Program-made: the position numbers and the translations under genes | Shown: piece after piece, positions 16,648 to 25,140 of the stretch | Numbering within the stretch: the stretch's first letter is position 1 | How the letters are laid out: each line of letters starts with the position of its first letter | The notes under the pieces: generated by a model | Database searches by the model: none | Seen by the model: the letters and a program-made list of their open reading frames with translations, nothing else | What the model was told of the DNA's origin: nothing | From: Halalkalicoccus sp. CGA53 | GTDB lineage: Archaea > Halobacteriota > Halobacteria > Halobacteriales > Halalkalicoccaceae | Direction: 5' to 3' | Assembly: GCF_036429475.1 (NCBI RefSeq) | Contig: NZ_CP144125.1 | Span: 992,001 to 1,056,000 of the forward strand | DNA: 64,000 bases

Positions 16648-17250
16648 CTACGCCCGCTCCCACTTCAGTTCGACCGGGAGCTCCTCGCGGAGGAGCTCAG
16701 AGACGTGACACGTCCGTTCGCCCATCTCGACGATCCGGTCGACTGTGTCCTCCTCCGCCTCGCAGCCGTGAAGGCGGACGAGCAGGTCGATCGCCTCCAC
16801 GCAGCCATCCGTGGGGTGGCCCTCCGTCTCCACCTCGATCGCCTCGAACGACACGTCCCGGATCCCGGCCTGGACCGCGATGCTCGACGAGAGGCACGCG
16901 GCGAGCGCGCCGAGGAAGTGGTCGATCGGCGTCGGGGCACGTCCACCGCCGAAGCGCTCGGAGACGTCGAACGTCCACCCGTGGGAGCCGACGGTCGCGG
17001 ATCCGGATCGATCCGCCGAGCACGTCGCGCTCACCCGTCGCTCGGGGAGGGCGGCATCGGGCATCTCCTCTCGGCGCGTCGCCCGCAGACCGTCCCGGTC
17101 GTCGACGACCCCCTCGATTTCGGTCTCGGGTTCGACCACCGCGATCGCGTCCCCGTCGGACACGGACTCGCCCTCCGAGACGAGCCACTCGACGAGGACG
17201 GCCCCGGTCGTCTCGCGCTCGGGCCCCGGGAGTCGTAGCGTGAGTTCCAC
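16648..17250 (-). CDS. OsmC-family protein with N-terminal lipoyl-like domain
   Basis: From the GTG at 17250 the protein has 200 residues. A TTG ten codons earlier is less plausible. The C-terminal 130 residues are OsmC/Ohr-like, with the reactive cysteines in [17 protein letters not shown] and [12 protein letters not shown], so thiol-dependent peroxide reduction is possible. The first 55 residues ([20 protein letters not shown], then [17 protein letters not shown]) look like a biotinyl/lipoyl hammerhead domain, but the expected lysine is absent, so it may be a non-acylated scaffold. It lies 83 bases upstream of eIF2-gamma in the same direction. Confidence 0.78.
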   Translation of the reverse strand: MELTLRLPGPERETTGAVLVEWLVSEGESVSDGDAIAVVEPETEIEGVVDDRDGLRATRREEMPDAALPERRVSATCSADRSGSATVGSHGWTFDVSERFGGGRAPTPIDHFLGALAACLSSSIAVQAGIRDVSFEAIEVETEGHPTDGCVEAIDLLVRLHGCEAEEDTVDRIVEMGERTCHVSELLREELPVELKWERA

Positions 17251-17359
17251 GGGGGTCGGTTGGACGACCGATCGGATCAATCGTGCGCCTACAGTAAAGC
17301 GAAGCTACAGGAATCGAGTTCAGCGAACGCTTTTACCGCCGTTCGTCGTTCGTTCGTCC

Positions 17360-18247
17360 ATGAGCGAACGGACACAGCCCGTCATCGCCGACGACCTCGA
17401 GCGGTGTGCGGAGCCGGCCAACGCCTTCTCCGTCGTCGCGAACGAGACGCGACTGTCGATCCTGATGGCGCTCTGGCGCGCCGACGGCGTGACGAGCTTC
17501 ACCGATCTCCATCGAGCCGTGGGTCTCCGCGACAGCGCGCAGTTCAACTACCACCTCCAGAAGCTCACCGACGCGTTCGTCCGACCGCGCGAGGGCGGCT
17601 ACGAACTCCGCTACGCGGGCGAGAAGGTCGTTCGTGCCGTTCTCTCGGGTTCGTTCGTCGAGACGCCGGCCATCGAGCCGTTCGCCCTCGACGCGTCGTG
17701 TGTGGCCTGCGGACGCGACCTCCGGGCGCGCTACGCCGACGAGCAGTTCTCGATCGACTGCGTGAGCTGTGGGACCCGGTTCGGCCGGTATCCGTTCCCG
17801 CCGGGCGGGTTCACCGACAGGACGAGGGCGGAGGTGATGGACGCGTTCAACCAGCGCGTGCGTCACCTGCACTGTCTGGCCGCAGACGGCGTCTGTCACG
17901 AGTGCAACGGTCGGATGCGGACCCGGTTCGTCCGCGACGACGAGCGCTTCGCCGCGGGCGTCTCCGTCACCCATCGCTGCGAGCAGTGTCGCCACCGGCT
18001 CCACTCGCCGATCGGCCTCACGCTGCTCGACCACTCCGGCGTCGTCGCGTTCCACAGAGAGCACGGCGTCGACCTCTGTCGGGTGCCGTACTGGCGGCTC
18101 GCGTGGTGTGTCGGCGACGACGCGCTGACCGTCCTCTCGGAGGACCCCTGGGAGGTCCGCATCGACGTCTCGCTGGGTGACGAGACGCTCTCGGTGTGGA
18201 TCGACGAGACGCTCGCCGTCACCGCGATGGATCGCACGGGGGACTGA
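17360..18247 (+). CDS. ArsR-like winged-helix regulator with double zinc ribbon (paralogue 2)
   Basis: A 295-residue paralogue of the protein at 12550-13512. The winged helix covers about residues 15-95 (ANAFSVVANETRLSILMALW and SAQFNYHLQKLTDAFVRP). Zinc ribbons follow with CVACGRD/CVSCGTRF, CHECNG and CEQCRH. A C-terminal beta domain ends DETLSVWIDETLAV. A possible TATA box (CTTTTACC) lies about 28 bases upstream, followed by three direct repeats of CGTTCGT before the ATG. The two paralogues bracket the eIF2-gamma operon. Confidence 0.83.
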   Translation: MSERTQPVIADDLERCAEPANAFSVVANETRLSILMALWRADGVTSFTDLHRAVGLRDSAQFNYHLQKLTDAFVRPREGGYELRYAGEKVVRAVLSGSFVETPAIEPFALDASCVACGRDLRARYADEQFSIDCVSCGTRFGRYPFPPGGFTDRTRAEVMDAFNQRVRHLHCLAADGVCHECNGRMRTRFVRDDERFAAGVSVTHRCEQCRHRLHSPIGLTLLDHSGVVAFHREHGVDLCRVPYWRLAWCVGDDALTVLSEDPWEVRIDVSLGDETLSVWIDETLAVTAMDRTGD

Positions 18248-18315
18248 TCTGATCTCCCGCTCGCGTTCGAGAACCGAACCACGAACGGCATAGGCCGGGC
18301 GGGCGAACGCTCGCT

Positions 18316-18891
18316 ATGACACCGCGATCGATCCCCCCGCTCGCCTACGCCGCGGGCACGTTCGTCCTCGTCTCCGCCACCGTCCACCTCGGCCTCGGCC
18401 TCTCGGGGCTCTACGAGTGGCTCGTCCTCGGGACCGAGGGCGCGCTCAGACCGCTCGCGATGCTCGTCGCCGCCGTACTCGCCTACGGCCTCGTAACGAC
18501 CTACGTCACGGGAGCGCTCGCGCCGATGACCGTCCATCTCGTCGGCGCGGTGCTGATGGCGCTCTACCTGACGGCCTACGCCGACGTCCACGCCTTCGGC
18601 GTCGTCGAGGCCACCACGGGCTTCGACCTGGGCGGTCACGGTCCCGACCACGGTCACACCGGCCACGACGACGGACATGGACACGATCACAACGGACACG
18701 GGCACGACCACAACGGGCACGGCGACGACCACGATCACGATCGGAACGGGCACGATCACGGCCACGACGGTCCGACGACCGAGGTCCTAATCGAACACCT
18801 GCGGGCGGACGCGTTCGCGCTCGTCTCGAAACTCGCCGAAGTCGGTGCCCTCGTCTCGTTCGCGGCGCTCGCGCTCGTCGACCGGCGCTGA
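18316..18891 (+). CDS. Membrane protein with extensive His/Asp-rich loop
   Basis: A 191-residue protein. Three or four hydrophobic helices occupy residues 1-100 (LAYAAGTFVLVSATVHLGLG, then LAMLVAAVLAYGLVTTYVTG). Residues about 112-155 are a low-complexity loop dominated by GHDHNGH-type units. A final helix ends the protein. Such histidine clusters bind zinc, nickel or copper in transporters and metal buffers, so a metal-handling role is plausible but not shown. It converges with a DsbA-like lipoprotein gene with no intergenic bases. Confidence 0.72.
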   Translation: MTPRSIPPLAYAAGTFVLVSATVHLGLGLSGLYEWLVLGTEGALRPLAMLVAAVLAYGLVTTYVTGALAPMTVHLVGAVLMALYLTAYADVHAFGVVEATTGFDLGGHGPDHGHTGHDDGHGHDHNGHGHDHNGHGDDHDHDRNGHDHGHDGPTTEVLIEHLRADAFALVSKLAEVGALVSFAALALVDRR

Positions 18892-19530
18892 CTACCGCTC
18901 CGCCTCGATCGCGTCGCTCACGGCCTCGACACTCCACTCCTCGAGGAACTCGTCGTTGACGACCACGGTCGGGGTGCCCTCGACGCCCCGGTCGATCCCC
19001 GCCTGTCGGCTCTCGACGATCTGCTCGCAGAAGGGCTCCTCGTCGATCGCCTCGCGGACCGTCGCCTCGTCGGCCCCGTGGCTCGCGGCCAGCGCCGCCA
19101 GCGAGTCCGCCTCGTACTCGCCCTGCAGTTCGTACACCTCCGCGCCGAAGTCGACGTACGCCTCCTCGCCAGCGTCCTCCAACACCGCGAGCGCGGCGTT
19201 CGGCACCTTCCACGACCAGGTGTCGTCGACGGGGATCGGGAAGTCGTGGGTGTGGTAGCTGATCTCGCCCGGCTCGACGTATCGATCCTTGATCTCGGGC
19301 GCGACGTCGAGTTCGTAGGTCCGACACGAGGGACAGGCGAAATCCTCGTAGACCTCGACCTCGATCCCGGAGTCCGGGTCGCCCATCGCCGGCACGTCGA
19401 CCTCGCGTTGCTCTCCGGAACAGTCGCCCTCGGCGCCGCCGTCGTCGCCGAGACAGCCGGCCGTCCCGACCGTGCCGGCCGCCCCGACCGCGAGCAGCAC
19501 CTCGCGGCGCGTCGGGAGTCGTCGCTGCAT
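18892..19530 (-). CDS. DsbA-family thioredoxin-fold lipoprotein
   Basis: A 212-residue exported protein. The N-terminus has a twin-arginine-like region (RRLPTRREVLLAVG) and a lipobox ending TAGC, so it is probably Tat-exported and lipid-anchored. The thioredoxin active site is EDFACPSCRTYE near residue 65, followed by a helical insertion and the cis-Pro loop GVEGTPTVVVND near residue 185. It would catalyse or sense disulfide exchange outside the cell. A second DsbA-like lipoprotein lies about 2.2 kb away. Confidence 0.88.
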   Translation of the reverse strand: MQRRLPTRREVLLAVGAAGTVGTAGCLGDDGGAEGDCSGEQREVDVPAMGDPDSGIEVEVYEDFACPSCRTYELDVAPEIKDRYVEPGEISYHTHDFPIPVDDTWSWKVPNAALAVLEDAGEEAYVDFGAEVYELQGEYEADSLAALAASHGADEATVREAIDEEPFCEQIVESRQAGIDRGVEGTPTVVVNDEFLEEWSVEAVSDAIEAER

Positions 19531-19687
19531 GTCGGGCAGTTAGACGGGAACCGCATACGACTGTCGGTCCGACCCCGGACCGGCCCGTCGTCGGATCGCG
19601 GAATGCCCTCCTCAGTCCGCCGATCGTGTGCCCGTTTCGTCTCTGTGGCCAGTTAGTATTTATGTGTCCTGACGTTTTTTCCGGTCG

Positions 19688-20200
19688 ATGGAGCGAGAAG
19701 GCCTCGGCGGCGAGCGCGGCCCCGACGGGCGGCGTCACTTCCCGAGCTACCGGCCGGGCTGTTACCACGGCAGGGTCGAGGACTGCTGTCTCCTCTGTTA
19801 CCTCAGACAGGTGGGCCGACTCGTGACGCGGCCGGTCGGCCGCCCCGCCGACGAGCGCCCGACGGTCGGCCGGTCGGCCGATCGGACCGTGATGACCGTC
19901 TCGGCGCCGGAGTCGCTCACGCTCAGCGAGCCGGCGGTCGTCATCGTCCACGGCCACGAGCGGATCGCGACCGAGGGTGACCGCGTCAGGATCGAGCGTC
20001 CGGAGACGATCGCGGTCCAGGCCGAGATGCCGATCGTGATCAAGGGCGCCCGTTCGGCCGTGATCGTCGACGAGTCGCTCGTCATGAGCGACGACACCGC
20101 CCAGCTCCCGGAGGGAGAGTCGGGCCGACTCGTCTCCTTTCCCTATCCCGAACGGGTAGCGGTCTCCGAACCGACGGAGCTCGTCGTCGGTCGGGAGTGA
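19688..20200 (+). CDS. Unknown protein with Cys-rich N-terminus and beta-rich body
   Basis: A 170-residue protein of no family I recognise. The N-terminus has CYHGRVEDCCLLC (about residues 25-37), which could bind zinc or an iron-sulfur cluster. The body from residue 69 is made of short hydrophobic strands alternating with charged turns (AVVIVHGHERIATEGDRVRI, then AVIVDESLVMSDDTAQL), suggesting a beta-sandwich or beta-helix. A TATA-like GTATTTATG about 30 bases upstream supports the ATG used. Its stop overlaps the region of the next gene's possible start, so the two are probably co-transcribed. Confidence 0.6.
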   Translation: MEREGLGGERGPDGRRHFPSYRPGCYHGRVEDCCLLCYLRQVGRLVTRPVGRPADERPTVGRSADRTVMTVSAPESLTLSEPAVVIVHGHERIATEGDRVRIERPETIAVQAEMPIVIKGARSAVIVDESLVMSDDTAQLPEGESGRLVSFPYPERVAVSEPTELVVGRE

Positions 20201-20232
20201 GCTTTTCTCCCCCCGGCGCCTCCCCGAGACCG

Positions 20233-21189
20233 GTGTCGGAGTACGCCTTCGAACTCGCGCTCTGTGCCCGACTGGAGGACGGCGAGCGGATCGTCTCCCG
20301 ACAGCTCGGCGGGGCGGTCCGTGCGCCCGGCAACCGGATCCTCGACGTGGTCTGTGTCGAGCCCGGTCCCGAGTTCTCCGACAGGGCCGCGATCACCCCG
20401 GAGACGATCCCGCCGCTCGCGATCGAGGCGGGCATCGGCGTCGGTCGCGCCCGCGACCCCCACGGGCTGATCGACGCCCACCCGGAGTTCGCCCGGGAGG
20501 CGGTCGACGAGGCCGTCGACGTCGGCTTCTTCGAGCGCGAGCGACGGGACGGCCGCGACCTCGTTCGCCAGACGGCCCGCTATCCCGACTGGTTCGGCGC
20601 GATCACGGCGATCGAGAACAAACCAGACCTCGCCGCGCCGGGCGACCTGGAGCGACAGCTGCGGACCGACGTGAGTCTCGGTCTCGTGGACCGGGTGATC
20701 CTCGCGACCGAGAGCTACGTCACCCGCGCACACCTCAACCGGCTCCCCGAGGAGGTCGGTGTCTGGCGCGTGCAGGGTGGGATCGAGGTGATCCGGGAGC
20801 CCACGCGGCTCACCCCTGCCGAACCGGGAATCGAGATCCTGGATCGGGAGCCGCTCCGAACGGACGTGGCGGTCGTCTCGGCGAGTGAAAAGGCGAAAAA
20901 GCGCCGCCGGATCGGCGAACGCGCCTACGGAAAGGGCTGGCGGCCGGCGCTGCCGGCGTGTGCGAACGTCGGGGTGGGGAGCGTCGCCGGCTCCGGTGGA
21001 CTTCCACACTGTACCTACTACGACGAGGTGGTGAACCCGGCGGGCTGTGGCCCGGACTGTCCGGGCTACGAGGAGGGTGCGGTACCGGAGTTCGACGCGG
21101 CCGCCGAGCGCGAGGCGAACTCGCCGTGGGTCGCGGAGCCCGATGGACGAGTACGGAGACAGGTCGGGCTGGATCGCTTTTCGGGCTAG
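20233..21189 (+). CDS. DUF5787 family protein
   Basis: A 318-residue protein starting at GTG with SEYAFELALCARLEDGERIV, the opening typical of haloarchaeal DUF5787 proteins. An earlier GTG at 20197 adds 12 unconserved residues. Conserved features include GAITAIENKPDLAAPGDLER, reminiscent of a nuclease-like E-x-K core, and a C-terminal Cys-rich stretch CTYYDEVVNPAGCGPDCPGY. The ENK motif plus an upstream acidic residue makes a PD-(D/E)XK-type fold conceivable, but this is speculative. It ends four bases into the convergent membrane gene. Confidence 0.75.
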   Translation: MSEYAFELALCARLEDGERIVSRQLGGAVRAPGNRILDVVCVEPGPEFSDRAAITPETIPPLAIEAGIGVGRARDPHGLIDAHPEFAREAVDEAVDVGFFERERRDGRDLVRQTARYPDWFGAITAIENKPDLAAPGDLERQLRTDVSLGLVDRVILATESYVTRAHLNRLPEEVGVWRVQGGIEVIREPTRLTPAEPGIEILDREPLRTDVAVVSASEKAKKRRRIGERAYGKGWRPALPACANVGVGSVAGSGGLPHCTYYDEVVNPAGCGPDCPGYEEGAVPEFDAAAEREANSPWVAEPDGRVRRQVGLDRFSG

Positions 21190-21761
21190 TCCCGGATGTC
21201 GATCGGACAGCCGCGGATCGTCGCCCCGCGCATCCCGTCGGCGAGCCAGTGCAGCGAGAGCACGAGCGCGAGGATGGCGGCGAGGGCGAACTCCATCCCG
21301 TCCAGCGGAAGCGTCACCGAGATGCCGAAGACACCGAGGATGCCGAAGAACCCGGCGAGCACGGCCGAGCCACAGGCCGCACAGCCCGCACCGAGCGTTC
21401 CGAGGACGACGCCGCCGAAGCTGCCCGAACTCGCGCCGAGCGAGAGGTTGTGCTCTCTGAGGTGGTAGACCAGTAGTGCGATGTTCGTCCCCGTGAGGAC
21501 GCCCGTGAGGACGAGCAAGATCGAGGAGAGGGTGCCGAAACCGTCGCCGATGAACGGGTAGAGGTTCACGAGGATTCCCAGCCTGTTCTCCATCGGCAGC
21601 GGCCCGAAGACCACCAGATCGCGCACGAGCGCGACGTTCTGTGCGACGACGAACGTGGTGATCCCGATGAGACCGGTGACCGCCGCGATGGCGGCGTAGA
21701 GCGGGCTCACGAGCACGAGCCGGGTCGTCCGGCCCATCCGCTGCCAGTCGGCCGAGCGCAT
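21186..21761 (-). CDS. Polytopic membrane protein with GAGCAACGS motif
   Basis: From the ATG at 21761 the protein is 191 residues with five to six hydrophobic helices. An alternative ATG at 21788 would overlap the preceding gene by 17 bases. The motif GTLGAGCAACGSAVLAGFFG near residue 130 places two cysteines inside a helix, reminiscent of CcdA/DsbD-like or thiol-relay membrane proteins. The directly preceding gene (10-base gap) encodes a DsbA-like lipoprotein, so electron transfer or maturation of that partner is a reasonable guess. Confidence 0.62.
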   Translation of the reverse strand: MRSADWQRMGRTTRLVLVSPLYAAIAAVTGLIGITTFVVAQNVALVRDLVVFGPLPMENRLGILVNLYPFIGDGFGTLSSILLVLTGVLTGTNIALLVYHLREHNLSLGASSGSFGGVVLGTLGAGCAACGSAVLAGFFGILGVFGISVTLPLDGMEFALAAILALVLSLHWLADGMRGATIRGCPIDIRD

Positions 21762-21771
21762 CGGCAGCCAG

Positions 21772-22611
21772 CTAGAGCGAGAGCGCATTCTCGAACACCT
21801 CCGCGCTCTGGTTGCCCTCGATGGTCGTCAGGTACTCGCCCTCCCTGAACAGGTAGAACGTCGGTACCCCCTCGATTCCCGCCTCTCTCGCCGCAGCGAT
21901 CGTGTTCTCTATCATCCCTGTGTGTGTCTCTATCTCCGCCGCCTCGACGACCGCATCGGGCTCCTCGACGATCCGGTGGAGGAACTCCTCGGTTCGCTCT
22001 ATGACGTTCCCCTCGTCCAGCCCGTCCTGCTCGCGGTAGTAGAACTCCGCGAGCGACCAGAACGCCGCCTCGCCCTCGCGTTCGAGCGTCTCGTAGAGCG
22101 CGTGCGTCGCCGGGACGTTCCAGCCGGTGTCGAGGCCGGGAATCGCCCGGTAGACGTACGCGAGCTCGCCGCCGTCGATGTACGCCGACGAGAGCTCCTC
22201 GTAGGCGCCCTGGTGGAACTCGCGACAGAGCGGACAGCTGACATCCGAGACGTCGACGATCGTTGCCGTCGCGGTCGCCGGATCGCCGCGCGTCGGGAGT
22301 GACCCGAGGTCGGCCGCGAGCGGGTGGTCCCGCGGGGTGTTCTCCGTCTCGTCGGAGCCCTCCTCGCCGCCGTCAGCCGTCTCTCCCTCCTCGCTCTCGT
22401 CGCCCCTGCCGTCGTCAGCGCCCTCCGGCTCCGAGGTATCGTCCGAGTCCGAACCCGTCGCTCCCGGGTCGTCGTCCGATCCCGGGGTGTCGTCGTCCGA
22501 TACCCCGTCTCCCTGCTCTCCACCGTCCACGTCGCCGGCGTCGTCGTCCAGACAGCCGGCGAGACATCCCACTGCCATGGCGGAGAGCAGCACCTCCCGC
22601 CGTCCTGGCAT
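21772..22611 (-). CDS. DsbA-family thioredoxin-fold lipoprotein with acidic linker
   Basis: From the ATG at 22611 the protein is 279 residues. It starts PGRREVLLSAMAVGCLAGC, a signal peptide with lipobox. Residues 25-95 are a Glu/Asp/Ser/Gly-rich linker that would hold the domain away from the membrane. The thioredoxin-like domain has DVSDVSCPLCREFHQG and the cis-Pro loop GIEGVPTFYLFREG. It would act in extracellular disulfide chemistry. It is followed by the Cys-containing membrane gene in the same operon. An upstream ATG at 22638 is possible. Confidence 0.86.
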   Translation of the reverse strand: MPGRREVLLSAMAVGCLAGCLDDDAGDVDGGEQGDGVSDDDTPGSDDDPGATGSDSDDTSEPEGADDGRGDESEEGETADGGEEGSDETENTPRDHPLAADLGSLPTRGDPATATATIVDVSDVSCPLCREFHQGAYEELSSAYIDGGELAYVYRAIPGLDTGWNVPATHALYETLEREGEAAFWSLAEFYYREQDGLDEGNVIERTEEFLHRIVEEPDAVVEAAEIETHTGMIENTIAAAREAGIEGVPTFYLFREGEYLTTIEGNQSAEVFENALSL

Positions 22612-22795
22612 TGTCGAGTGCTGGACGGTGCGACCCATAAACCTTCTGAAACCGTGGGGGACGGCCCGTCGCGGCCGTTTTCGCCGGACAGCACGCCGGA
22701 GGTCGTGATACGGTCGTCCGACCGAGGGTATCAGCTACCACGCACATTTCGGGACCTGCCCGACCGGCGACCGGATCGCAGACGGAACAGGTGAT

Positions 22796-23614
22796 CTACA
22801 GGACGTACCGTTCGCCGTCGACGGCGAGCGGCGCGGCGAACGCCTCCTCGACCGGGTAGAAGTGTGCGACGTGGACGAGTCGGGTCTCCTCGGCGCCGAG
22901 ATCGTCGGCGAGCGCGAGCGCGCCCTCGCGGGTCATGTGTTTCGAGCCGAACGTCCGGGGGACCCCGGTTTCGTCTCGGTGTCTCCCGCCGATCGGGTGG
23001 TGCTCGCAGAGCGAGGCGGGGACGATCGCGTCCGCGAGCAGCAGGTCCGGCTCGGAGAGCACCTCCCTCGCCCGGTCGCCGATCCCGTAGCTCGTATCGC
23101 CCGAAAGCGAGAGCTTCGCCCCCTCGTGCTCGATCGTGAGCCCGTAACAGAGCAGCGGGGGGTGGTCGACTGGGACGAACGTCACCTCGAACCCACAGGT
23201 GGTGAAGGGTTCGTAGGGTCGCTGCTCGCTGACGGTGATCCGATCGAGGTAGTCGTACTTCTCCCGGATCGTCCCGGCGACGCTCGTGCCGGTGACCGGA
23301 TCGACCTCGTCCGCCGCGTGCACGGGGAGGTCCGAGAAGAGCCGGTAGGTGTTGCCCAGGCCGTCCAGGTGGTCGAAGTGGACGTGCGTGACGATGCCGG
23401 CGTCCGGTAACGCGACGTCATGGGTGAGAAACTGTGCGCGAAAGTCGGGGCTGAAGTCCACCAGCAGCGACTCCCCCGTCTCCTCGTTCTCGACGTGCAC
23501 CGAAAAGCGACTGCGCTCGATACCGTTCTCGATGGCGTACGTACAGGTCTCACAGTCACAGCCGGCAGTCGGCGTCCCGGTGGTGTCGCCGGTGCCGAGC
23601 AGCGTCACCCGCAT
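22796..23614 (-). CDS. Metallo-beta-lactamase-fold phosphodiesterase-like protein (PhnP-like)
   Basis: A 272-residue protein that starts with MRVTLLGTGDTTGTPTAGC and a Cys cluster (CDCETC), as in PhnP and related cyclic phosphodiesterases. The metal site is THVHFDHLDGLG near residue 80, with later histidines in VPVDHPPLL, LSGDTSYG and HVAHFYPV. Members hydrolyse cyclic phosphates or phosphodiesters, and the exact substrate is open. Its start lies one base after the stop of the AAA ATPase gene, so the two are co-transcribed and translationally coupled. Confidence 0.86.
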   Translation of the reverse strand: MRVTLLGTGDTTGTPTAGCDCETCTYAIENGIERSRFSVHVENEETGESLLVDFSPDFRAQFLTHDVALPDAGIVTHVHFDHLDGLGNTYRLFSDLPVHAADEVDPVTGTSVAGTIREKYDYLDRITVSEQRPYEPFTTCGFEVTFVPVDHPPLLCYGLTIEHEGAKLSLSGDTSYGIGDRAREVLSEPDLLLADAIVPASLCEHHPIGGRHRDETGVPRTFGSKHMTREGALALADDLGAEETRLVHVAHFYPVEEAFAAPLAVDGERYVL

Positions 23615-23615
23615 C

Positions 23616-24977
23616 TCAGTGGTCGTGATCGTGGTCGTGGTCGTGGTCGTGTCCGCCGTCGCCCGTCGGGGTCCCGCCCGCGACGAGCGCCTCGTGGTCG
23701 CCCTCGATCATGTCGAGTGACTTCAGCGTGTCGCGCTCCTCGAAGTCGACGATCGCGTCGAGGAGGTCGCGCTGGGTGAGCGTCCGTCGGTTCTCCGTCA
23801 GCGCCTCGAGCACCGCCTCGCGCAGCACGAGTCGGAGGTCGCTCCCGGTGAGTCCCTCCGTCCTGGCGGCGATCTCCTCGGGGTCGAACTCGCTGATCTC
23901 CATCTGCCGGGTGATCACCCGGGCGATGTCCGCGCGCATCCCCTCGTCCGGCTTCGGGAAGTTGACGATCTCGTCGAACCGCCGCCAGGCGGCGGCGTCG
24001 AGTTGGTCCGGGTGGTTCGTCGCGCCGATCAGGAGCACGTCGTCGCGGATCAGGCTCACCTCGTCGATCGATTTCAGGAGGGTGTTCACCGCCCGCTTGA
24101 TCGCGGCGTGCTCGTCGCTTCGCCTCGTCTTCGCGACGAAGTCGAACTCGTCGATGAAGAGGATACACGGCGCGAGCCGTTTCGCCACCTCGAACACCTT
24201 GTCGACGTTCTTCGCCGTCTCGCCGAGGTACTGTGAGGTGATCATCGACAGCTTCACCTCGACGAACGGCAGGTCGAGGTCGTGGGCGATCGCCCGCGAG
24301 GCGGTCGTCTTCCCCGTCCCCGGCGGACCGACGAACAGCAGTTTCCCGATCTCTCGCAGGCCGATCGCCGCGAGGTAGTCGCGGTGTTCGATCGCCTTCA
24401 CGACCTTCTCGATCTCGTCCTCCTGGTCCGGGGTGAGTACGAGGTCCTCTAAGGTCATCTCGATCTCCTCGGGCGCGCGGATGTCCACGAGGTCGAGCAT
24501 GTCCGCGTCCTCCTCGTCCTCGGCGTCGAAGTAGGTCTCGAGCAGTTTGTCGATCCACATCCGATCGGCTTGGATCGGCCGGGTGTTCGTCCGCGCGGCC
24601 TGCGGGTCCGGCTCGAAGCCGAGGTCGAACTCGCCGGCGGCGTAGAGGGCCGAGAGCGCCGGGTTCGCCGCGAGTCGATTCTCGGTGATCCGGCCCGCGA
24701 GCCACTCGGCGGCCATCTCCGGCTGGGTGAGCGAGAGCTTGCCGGTGAACTCCTCGCGGGTCGTGAACATGAACTCCGAGACGGCGTCCCACGGGTCGGC
24801 GCTCTCGGTCACCTCGCGGGCGAGACCCTCGGTCACCGTGAGAGGGCGTTCGATCGTCCCGTCGTGCCAGAACGCCGCCCGGTAGCGGGGAGGAAGGTCG
24901 TTCTCGTCGAGGTCCTGATCGTCGTTGTAGGCGTGTGCCGTCAGCAACAACTCGACCACGTCGAGCGGGTCACTCAT
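23616..24977 (-). CDS. AAA+ ATPase (FtsH/Cdc48-like core) with His-Asp C-terminal tail
   Basis: A 453-residue protein from the ATG at 24977. The first 200 residues are an unclassified helical region. The AAA core has Walker A GPPGTGKTT at 217-225, Walker B CILFIDEFDF at 271-280, sensor 1 LLIGATNHPDQLD and arginine finger AWRRFDEIVNF. No protease domain follows, so it is probably a remodelling ATPase. The last 14 residues alternate His and Asp and could bind metal. The downstream gene encodes a metal-dependent phosphodiesterase-like enzyme one base away, so assistance in its assembly is possible. Confidence 0.86.
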   Translation of the reverse strand: MSDPLDVVELLLTAHAYNDDQDLDENDLPPRYRAAFWHDGTIERPLTVTEGLAREVTESADPWDAVSEFMFTTREEFTGKLSLTQPEMAAEWLAGRITENRLAANPALSALYAAGEFDLGFEPDPQAARTNTRPIQADRMWIDKLLETYFDAEDEEDADMLDLVDIRAPEEIEMTLEDLVLTPDQEDEIEKVVKAIEHRDYLAAIGLREIGKLLFVGPPGTGKTTASRAIAHDLDLPFVEVKLSMITSQYLGETAKNVDKVFEVAKRLAPCILFIDEFDFVAKTRRSDEHAAIKRAVNTLLKSIDEVSLIRDDVLLIGATNHPDQLDAAAWRRFDEIVNFPKPDEGMRADIARVITRQMEISEFDPEEIAARTEGLTGSDLRLVLREAVLEALTENRRTLTQRDLLDAIVDFEERDTLKSLDMIEGDHEALVAGGTPTGDGGHDHDHDHDHDH

Positions 24978-25140
24978 TCCCGATGACTTGGAATGGGAGA
25001 ATCTTAACGCCGTCGTTACGAACGCGCGACTCCTCCCTGTGGAGGTCGAACGCTCTCGGCGGGAAACGGGGTGTCCGATCGAGATCGTCCGTCCGTGCGC
25101 GCGCCGGTACGCTCTTTGTCGCTGACCCTGAGGGGCCGAC

